This document shows, piece by piece, positions 56,879-64,000 of a stretch of DNA of 64,000 nucleotides. Every line of letters begins with the position of its first letter. The stretch's first letter is position 1. The notes under the pieces are model-generated. The model was not told the origin of the DNA and searched no databases. It saw only the letters and a program-made list of their open reading frames with translations. Source of the stretch: Cyathus striatus (taxonomy: Eukaryota > Basidiomycota > Agaricomycetes > Agaricales > Nidulariaceae); contig JAOVFP010000002.1 in NCBI GenBank assembly GCA_025738555.1, forward strand, positions 2,108,001 to 2,172,000, given 5' to 3'. Both the position numbers and the translations under genes were made by a program.

Positions 56879-58867
56879 TTTAATGTGATAGTGGGAGGTG
56901 AGATGGCGAGGATTAAATCGAGCATACCATTATATACTTTTGCCACGAAAAGAATATATAATCCTATATCCAAGAAAAGATTGCCGCCCATTAATAACGC
57001 ATTACCGGCACTAGTGCCGTTTTGAACACTGATTTAGTCGTGGACAGCGCATGTAGTCTTTTATCATTAGATGCATGCTGGATTTTCTTGACATGTCTCA
57101 ATAGAATACTCGCGTAAGCGAGAATGATATTTCGGCGGTTAAAGTGCGTGTGGCTAAAGCATGCCGAGCTAGTAGATGTTGTGTCTTAAATTGAACGGAT
57201 CAGGTCAGGTAAAATTCCTTGTGTTCTGCTATAGCTACCACTGGGAATCACTGGGATTATTTTATTGTAAACATTGTCTTTCAAAACAAGCAAATTGAAG
57301 GTAAATGCACGGGCGGTTATTCAGACAGTTGGGCGTTACATGTATGTATTGATCATGTAGATTGTCCCCGAGGGCGAGAGTAAGCATGGGTTTCATGGCA
57401 ATCAGATTGTGCTTCTCAATTGAGACTATTTCTCATGATCACGAATTCCTGTTATGTACGTATTCGAGTAAGTATGAATGAACAAAATAAATCAATAAGG
57501 CCGACTAGCGGCAAGGCCCGCTACCTGACACAATCTGACATTCTCTCCAATAAACGTATAACATATCATATATATATGTAATAGTTAGGCCTATTGAAAG
57601 TGCACAAGCAGGTGTATCAGTAAAAGTTATTGAATGGGACATCCCATTAAAATTAATTTTCATGAAAACATCACATAGATTTATTTTTAATGATTTACTT
57701 GTCGGTGGCTTCGCTATCATCATGGCCCAAGGCCCACAAAACACAATCAGTATAAATTTGGCAAAAGAATATCTAGGATCACATAGAGTTCACAGATCCA
57801 TACTATGATGTTCCGGTGAAGAGACATTTTGTCGTCAAAGGATGGTCCTGAACATCATAACATGGCATGGAATTTCAACAGAAAACTCGTAAAAACATGG
57901 AAATAAATATTCCATAAAGTGTTCTGGGATGAAAGATACAACTAAACACGCTATATAACATAAATTTTCAAGTAATAATGTAAGATATAAAATACAAAAG
58001 AACTTGTAAGTATGTTAGTTGACAATTGGTCGACAACACGCTGGACACAGTAGATATGCAGAAGCTCCAAGCAGTTAGGATATGGAAATGACCAATATTT
58101 CAAGCTTACGGGTTGCCAAAAGTAATGGCAATCGTGCATTTTTCCTACCAAAAAGGTGAGGTGTTCTTGCATTAATTAGAAGGTAGCACACTATTCTTGG
58201 TGCAGACCACCTTGAAATTTTGAACAATTCCGCAGCTCTCAAAGTGCTCTGCTGGTCAATGAATTATTTCCCTTAGGAAAAGGCGGCTTTATAGCTTATA
58301 ATACACTACCAAGATATTAAATTCAGACATAAATTTACATATATATATTTTCGAGATATTCCGAGCTGTGTGTACAACCAGGACGATGAAATAAACCATT
58401 CTCATCATGTGTGGGAAATTGTTGCTGGTTGCCATCATTTTTGGAACCACGTGTATTTAAACTCCGCTTGGTGGGAGGTGTTCGCTATGCAAAAAACGAG
58501 TTTTCATCGCCCTGCATAACCCTACTACATACCTTAAAAGGTAGCGGGAATAAACTACTGCAATAAAAATTCAGATACATGTTCTGTTCAAATTTCAAAC
58601 ATACGTTCACCAACGTTGTCTGAGTCACTGAATAGCATTGCAACTCAGCCATTTAGTTTCGACTCCTCATTGAATGGATGCTCAACCAGACGCATATTCA
58701 GTGTGATTCAATGTCACTGAATGACATCGCTGCATCGCATTTCTTTTCTATTTTAATAGCCATTTAATACACTCAGTATTGATCATTGAATTAACCAGCA
58801 AGATGTATAAGTACAATGCAACTAACTTGAAGTGTGATTCTAAGTTCTTACATCCGCTTTTATTAAG
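56879..58867. other. Intergenic, no gene recognised
   Basis: The first 150 bp are paralogous to 60840-61075 upstream of the SDR pseudocopy (GATGATATTTCGGCGG). About 57366-57400 (TCCCCGAGGGCGAGAGTAAG, GGGTTTCATGGC) recurs at 63028-63062. The rest is AT-rich with no supportable frame. Confidence 0.45.
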
Positions 58868-59430
58868 ATGCATTCAAGTTACCATTACCCACAAGCAAGT
58901 TCCCATTACACTAACCCATCCCATGGGTACTACTATTATGGCCAGCCAGTGCAGCCACAGCCTTATGGTTATGCACAACAGCTTCCGCACCTCCAGCAGT
59001 TCCAGCCAGGTTCTTATCGGCCCACACTGCCAAACGCTCAGTTTAATCAGCAACCACTGCAAAATATGAATTACTGTCCCACGCAACAAATTCCACAGAC
59101 AAATCATTGCCATTACCCCTACCCCAACCCTTCTGCCCCTGTTGCTCCCGTTGCAAACACCAATCCTGCCCAAAACTACAAAAGGGAAGGACGTCTGACA
59201 CGACTAAAACAAAAATCACAAAAACTTGGGGCAGCCTGTGGAGCCTTGTAAGCTTCAAATATTTATAAATTATGTACTTGTCTTTATTGACGATTGATTA
59301 TTTTAGTTTCGGAGAAGTCTCTAATTTTGTGGAGGAGGAAGAGAAGAAGAAAAAGAACGATCAGTCGAATGAAGAATTGGTACAGGATATACAAAATATC
59401 CATGAATGGGTACATCACGAATACTGGTGA
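58868..59430 (+). CDS. Tyr/Gln/Pro-rich small protein
   Basis: Two exons, 58868-59247 and 59307-59430, with a 59-nt GT-AG intron: 504 nt, 167 aa, intact. Residues 1-95 are a low-complexity Tyr/Gln/Pro/Asn/His-rich, prion-like segment (SHGYYYYGQPVQPQPYGYAQ). A basic stretch (KREGRLTRLKQKSQK) precedes a small apolar run (LGAACGALFFGEVSNF), then an acidic/Lys-rich tail (EEEEKKKKN) ending HHEYW. No domain I can name; similar layouts (YxQP-rich head, KLGGALGA-like motif) occur in small agaricomycete proteins. The splice joins the two halves in frame, which supports it as a real gene. Confidence 0.65.
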
Positions 59431-59859
59431 CGCTGGTGTTAAGAATACTCATTGCAGCTCTATGATCGTATATAATATACTTAGGATAAGATAATTAATC
59501 TGTGACAGAGGTGATTTGTAAGTAAAAGACACATATGTAATAATATCTGCCACTCAAAACAATAATATAACTTACGAAGAGAAATTTACGAGACGGAATA
59601 ATACGAAGTCAGCTAAGTTCGGAGGCGGCATCCCGCCAACCGCGCATCATAAGCGCCTAGATTACACAAGTCTTCCGATATACAACTTGCCGCTATCAAA
59701 GGTCAATGATATATGTTTCTGTCAAAATTTGCTTCGAAAGAAAGTTTTCAAGTTAAACTCAAATAAGACGTCAATGCATTAGTTCTCAAATTTCCCTCAT
59801 GATATATGCACCTTATCTAGCGTATTGGCATAAAATCCGGTGCTTAACGCAAATAATCC

Positions 59860-60814
59860 TCTAGTTGCTTTCAGTCCACTCCCACAACTCGCTTGCAAGC
59901 TTTAGATTCCTCGACTCCCTCCAATGCCTCCATGGTTTCCAACAGGCTCATAAAACACCCCATTCACAACCTTCTCCTATCAACCGTAGCAGCCCACAAC
60001 ATATTCCACGCTCCTTCTTCCACAGTAACCATCCGACCAAATGTAGTTACTTTAACCAGAACACGATGTTTCCATGATAACCCAGTTACAAGTCCGGTCT
60101 GTATCATTCCAGGGTGCATAGAAAGCGAGGTGATGGTGTCGCTGTATTTGCGGGAAAGCTCTGATGTGTATAATAGGTTTGCGAGTTTGCTTTAGCCGTA
60201 TCTGAGCCATGGACCGAATATACTGTCTTGAACAGTTTGGAGACGGTTGAAGATTATTCCTCCTACTGGATGAAACCCGATACCTTGCGATAAAAGAATA
60301 ACGATTCTACCTGAATTACTTGAAATTTCCGGTCGGATTTCAGCTGCTTTTTGGAGTACAGGTAGAAGACGGATAATAAGTACATGTCCGAGGTAGTTCG
60401 TACTGAACTGGATCTTCATATCCATCAATCTTTTGTCGGTCCCGGTGGAACAGCCATTATTCCAGTATTGCAGATAATGATATCTAGCCTTTCCAAGTTC
60501 AGTTCGGTTTAATCGAGGCTAGCGACGTGAGATCGAGGGGAACGAAGGTAAGTCCAGTATTTTGAACTTCATTACGTTTAGTAGTAAGTTGGGATGTGAC
60601 TGCTTCGCCTATAGCGGAATTTCAACCTGTGAAGTAGATTTGGGCTGATGGGTGTGAATGGGAGACTAGCGTTAGGAGGGTTTGCTTTCCTAGACCTGCT
60701 GTTGCTGTTGCTAGAGGATCAGTACGAGGTGAGGTTGAAAATGGCTGAAGTGCCTCCTGTGATGAATATAACTTTCCCTGAAAAATCTGGGATGTCAGTG
60801 ATAGGATCAAACAT
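59860..60814 (-). pseudogene. Short-chain dehydrogenase/reductase, decayed tandem copy
   Basis: Paralogue of the 55888-56878 gene in the same orientation. ATG at 60814 (MFDPITDIPDFSGKVIFITG). The 5' splice site has lost its GT (GGAGGCACT in place of GGAGGTATT). Exon 2 reads ATATAGLGKQTLL, then IYFTG with a stop, LTFVPLDLTSLASI with frameshifts, FSTNYLGHVLIIRLLPVLQK, IFGPWLRYG, and a TAA at 60192-60194 exactly at the Gln of the catalytic YGQSK motif (CAA to TAA), followed by SKLANLLYTSELSRKYS and SMHPGMIQTGLVTGLSW. Non-functional. Confidence 0.85.
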
Positions 60815-60839
60815 TCTGAGCGGCAGTGGGATGTGAATG

Positions 60840-61080
60840 TGATGAACATTTGACTACGCACTTTATTAAATACTTACAGGAAGATATCTAACCCTATATC
60901 TAAGTTCGAAAATAGGACTCCATATCTTCCGTGTTTCGGTGTTAGTCCCGGACGCGTGTCGTGGCTACGCAATAGACAGTTTAACATTACTTCTGTGAAT
61001 ACTAGATTCTGTGCATTTTCCCTGGAAAAGATGTCGATGCTAGTGCGTAAGCGGATGATATTTCGGCGGCTTATTCAGAC
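60840..61080. repeat. Paralogous upstream region of the SDR pair
   Basis: Matches the sequence upstream of the intact SDR gene (about 56900-57130), showing that the duplication included the promoter side. Confidence 0.55.
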
Positions 61081-62283
61081 TGAAAAGCGCTTGCGATGGA
61101 CATTTGTGATCGATGTGATTATTGTGTGTAACACTCGCGTTCCACGTCAAACGCAAGTACACCCTTGCAGCAGTTAAATGGGTTGAGTTGCGTACGGTAT
61201 TGCGAGAGTCCGGGAGTGGACATATACTTAGCTTCGAAATATTCGTGAACACTTTCATCTCCCACTGTAAGGTGTTTTTAAAAAAAAGTGAGGAGGCACA
61301 GACGGTTAACGGGGAGGTACGAAAAGCGACACCTTACATCAGTAAATCAGTGAGAAACTCGCCAATAATTATGTGCCTTACAATCAGACATTCAAATTAC
61401 TCCAGCTCAGAAGTGATTACGAGACGTTAGGAGCTCATAATGACTGTCGTACGTCATCATGATTGGCTCCCAACAATATAACGTGCTCACTACTTCCCAC
61501 TACTTTTACATTAAGATCGTGATACATCGTAACATACTATAGTTATTATCACTGTATCATGATCATGTTATTACGAGCAGTACATGAGTATGTTTGCGTC
61601 TGAGGTCACAAAATTCTGAGATTGGGATTATAATTGTCCAAAACACTTGCACAGAGTGCTCAGGTTGTCGAATAATTTGCCTAAATAGACCTATTACTGA
61701 TGATAGGTTTAAGATCTAAGGGCTACTGAAGACTAAGGTCCTGCTATAATTTATTATCGCCTCTGGTTTGTTGCAACACAAATACTTATATTAGCGGTCG
61801 AAAGTCTCCATATCCGTGCTTGCTATGTATGACATCACCGACTCCAAATGTACCGAGAATAGCATGTGCACTCGGACTCGGAGCCCTATAACGCTTTACG
61901 GCTCCATGACCGAAAGTATTTGTAAGAGTACTCCACATCTAAAAGCATATAAACGGGCGGAATTCCACTGCGTTGAAAGCACTACCCTGCTTGAGGCCCA
62001 ATTTTTAAACCTTGTAAGTACCTTTCTATGTTCGCATAATCTCTTTAATCATCTCCATATCTTAACCACTGTTATGCTAGCTGCTTAAACCACCATAGTT
62101 ATCCCTATTGTCGTTACATGATAGATTACCACATTGCTACAATATTTGTATATGTAGTATTCAACAATAAAATAAAATCTAATGTTGATCTAATGTCCTG
62201 AATCCTAATGAACAAGTATTGTTGAGTTCAAAACTGCATATTGTTGGTATTTATGCATCCACCATAGTTACAAGTTCGATATA
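61081..62283. other. Intergenic, no gene recognised
   Basis: Short frames only (for example 61816-62088, MLAMYDITDSKCTENSMCT, ending at a possible 5' splice site); none recognised. Confidence 0.4.
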
Positions 62284-62660
62284 CTGTACTAATTGAAATA
62301 CTTCGGCACCCTTACATGTGCGTGACAGGTCCAACCAGCAGACCATTTCGTCAGGTCAGAAGTATATAGCGTGACAAATTGAAAAATTCGGCATTGTCAT
62401 CCACATATATGTAGAATTTAAGCTAATTTAATCGGTAACATGATCTGGCATAGCGGAAAACTGGGCTAAAGCATTGTAGAAGACCAAAATTATTCAGAAA
62501 AATGGTGAAATCAGTAGTTCGAACCCTACTGAGCAAAAAATTTTAACCGTGACTTCTCAGACTTCCGTCAGTTGCTGTCGTGACGCGTGACATGCACCAA
62601 ATTTCGGCACGTCAGGTTGCTTCGTGACGCGTGACTGCCGAAGTATTTCAATTAGTACAG
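62284..62660. mobile_element. 377-bp MITE with TA target duplication
   Basis: Perfect terminal inverted repeats of 25 bp, CTGTACTAATTGAAATACTT..., flanked by TA on both sides (62282-62283 and 62661-62662), as for Tc1/mariner-type elements. Inside are direct repeats of CGTCAG..TTGC..TCGTGACGCGTGAC, and a pol III A-box-like TGGCATAGCGG (about 62446) with a B-box-like AGTTCGAACCC (about 62516). No coding capacity. Confidence 0.9.
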
Positions 62661-64000
62661 TAACTACATAATAAAACATAATTCTATTGGAATGTTAGAT
62701 AAACTTATAACATATATGTAACTATTGGCTGAATCGTGATGAACCATCCAGAATTATCAAGTTGAGGGTAACTCAAGATTAATTAAGATCGGTTATGAGA
62801 CGGTCACGAGATTATGGTAGATTATGTTAATTGTGGTGCATCGTGATGGGTTATAACCGCTCACGAGTTGGTCCAAAATTTAGTGATGCTCTACATGTGC
62901 GGCTGGGACTTCCACACTGTGTAAGGTGTCGCTTTTCGTCCGTCCCGACGGTTAACCGGTTACGTGTTACGACGGTGTCTATAATATAACGGTAGCGCGC
63001 CATGTTATTGACCCTAAAAAATTGCCGTCCCCGAGAATAAGCTTGGGTTTCATGGCTATCCTCACAATCATATCTCTTCCCGAAAGATTGGATGTGCCAT
63101 TTTCTATGAGTTGATCTGACCTTCCATAAAGGAGCCATCTTCTTTCTCTATATTACCATGCACTTACCATCAATAAACCACTGTCAAGAAGTAATAGTGC
63201 AGGTTTAGGCAGTCTACATCCGATGGGATTTTGTCGGTCATTATTGCCGATGATAAGTATAAGTAGTTCAAGTATAGTTGGAAAGGAGAAAGTCGAGGAA
63301 TTAGAGGGTAGAGAGGCGTTGAAAGGTTGAAATTATAGGTTAAGCGAGTAGATGAGGAAGTGGTGTGGTGCAACAGGAAGGAAGAGCAGATGGGTTGCAG
63401 GCAAGGTTTGAGCAAGTTCAACTCCACGGATCAGACCCATCGCGGGCCGCAGGCGCTAGTCAACCTTGCCGAAATTTGTTCACACGACCGAACTCATCCT
63501 CATTATCGTCTCAACTACCCATATACATCGGAGACCTCCCTCTGTCACCAAAAAACTTCTAATGGCTGCACTCTGACGTATCCTCTGCTATTAATCTCAC
63601 CGGGAACCAATGCCCTTCCGGCTTTCACCGTACCCACCGGAGTGGGCAGTGGTACATCAACCAAATGGCAAACGTTCAAGCGCACCAGCGGTTTTGGTTA
63701 TACTTTGCCTCGACTTGTCCCGCTACCCGCTATCTGGTTTATTTAATGTATAAAGATTTCAGTCTGTTGTAAAACTGAGATCCAAGACCTTGAGGTGCTT
63801 GGGTGTTCGAGGTAGGTCATGGTGGTTAACCCTTTCTTCGGTTGCTCTTATATACTTACATACTTACTGATTGGTATGTTCATAGAGCTGATATCGCGAG
63901 ATCAGGTCTAAACTTTCGTCGTTTTGCTCATGCAGTGGTATTAAAGCACTTGCGCGAGCAACAATGACAAGATACGAGCCTTCGATACGGCGTGACAGTG
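62661..64000. other. No gene supported to the end of the window
   Basis: Frames at 63170-63427 (minus, with an internal MTDKIPSDVDCLNLHYYFLT start) and 63360-63746 (plus) are unrecognised and overlap on opposite strands. A shared repeat lies at 63028-63062 (compare 57366-57400). Confidence 0.4.

Noticed and set aside
56879..56991. N-terminal extension of the SDR protein (MGGNLFLDIGLYILF...)
   Set aside because: It reads through the intron and lacks the TGxxxGxG motif; the spliced start at 56878 restores it.
59590..59720. 5S rRNA or other structured RNA (AAGTTCGGAGGCGGCATCCC)
   Set aside because: Does not match the conserved 5S internal control region; no secondary structure found by eye.
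62440..62530. tRNA gene
   Set aside because: A-box and B-box words are present, but no acceptor stem or complete cloverleaf could be drawn and the region lies inside a MITE.

Overview
Eukaryotic nuclear DNA, almost certainly from a transposon-rich basidiomycete of the Agaricomycetes. The reasons are the many clean introns of about 40-60 nt, a tnp2-type transposase with its usual companion genes, DUF6533 membrane proteins, a WD40 protein with C-terminal membrane segments, F-box/LRR proteins and a BED-finger hAT transposase of the agaricomycete type. No rRNA, tRNA or CRISPR locus was found. Gene models below were spliced by eye.

Layout. 1-1.2 kb: a 19-bp satellite and a decayed palindromic cluster. 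1.2-1.4 kb: a fragment of an ERV41-like gene. 1.7-3.8 kb: foldback element FB1. 3.8-13.8 kb: mostly gene-poor, with a 1.05-kb terminal-inverted-repeat (TIR) element carrying a RecQ-helicase fragment (7778-8830), an F-box pseudogene and one small, apparently intact gene (11612-12220, minus). 13.8-55.4 kb: a decaying head-to-tail array of a gene pair, DUF6533 membrane protein followed by ERV41-like ER-Golgi cargo protein, present in about four units on the plus strand. The array has been hit by at least five insertions whose ends and target-site duplications (TSDs) can be read by comparing units: a hAT-like element (15827-17435, TSD GTTTGGAG), a 3-bp-TSD element (21055-23150, TSD CTA), a hAT with a decayed transposase (24248-28532, TSD GTCACCAG), a solo LTR inside that hAT (24250-24611, TSD CAGTA), and a 17.9-kb CACTA-like element (30024-47882, TSD ACT) that splits one ERV41 copy.

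The 17.9-kb element is the most striking object. It has about 550-bp TIRs, a tnp2-family transposase with one in-frame stop, and several apparently intact genes: a 682-aa proline/glutamine-rich protein with a (Lys-Leu-Ala)n tract, an F-box protein, a WD40 membrane protein and a 175-aa unknown. It also contains a 3.86-kb near-palindrome (FB2) whose arms are made of minisatellites rich in TGTCACA. The same heptamer dominates FB1 and the 19-bp satellite.

55.5-64 kb: an intact short-chain dehydrogenase gene, a diverged tandem pseudocopy with a stop inside its catalytic motif, a Tyr/Gln/Pro-rich small protein gene, a 377-bp MITE with TA duplication, and otherwise non-coding sequence. CpG is scarce to about 28.5 kb and common in the CACTA-like element and to its right, which suggests that methylation and deamination acted mainly on the older left part.
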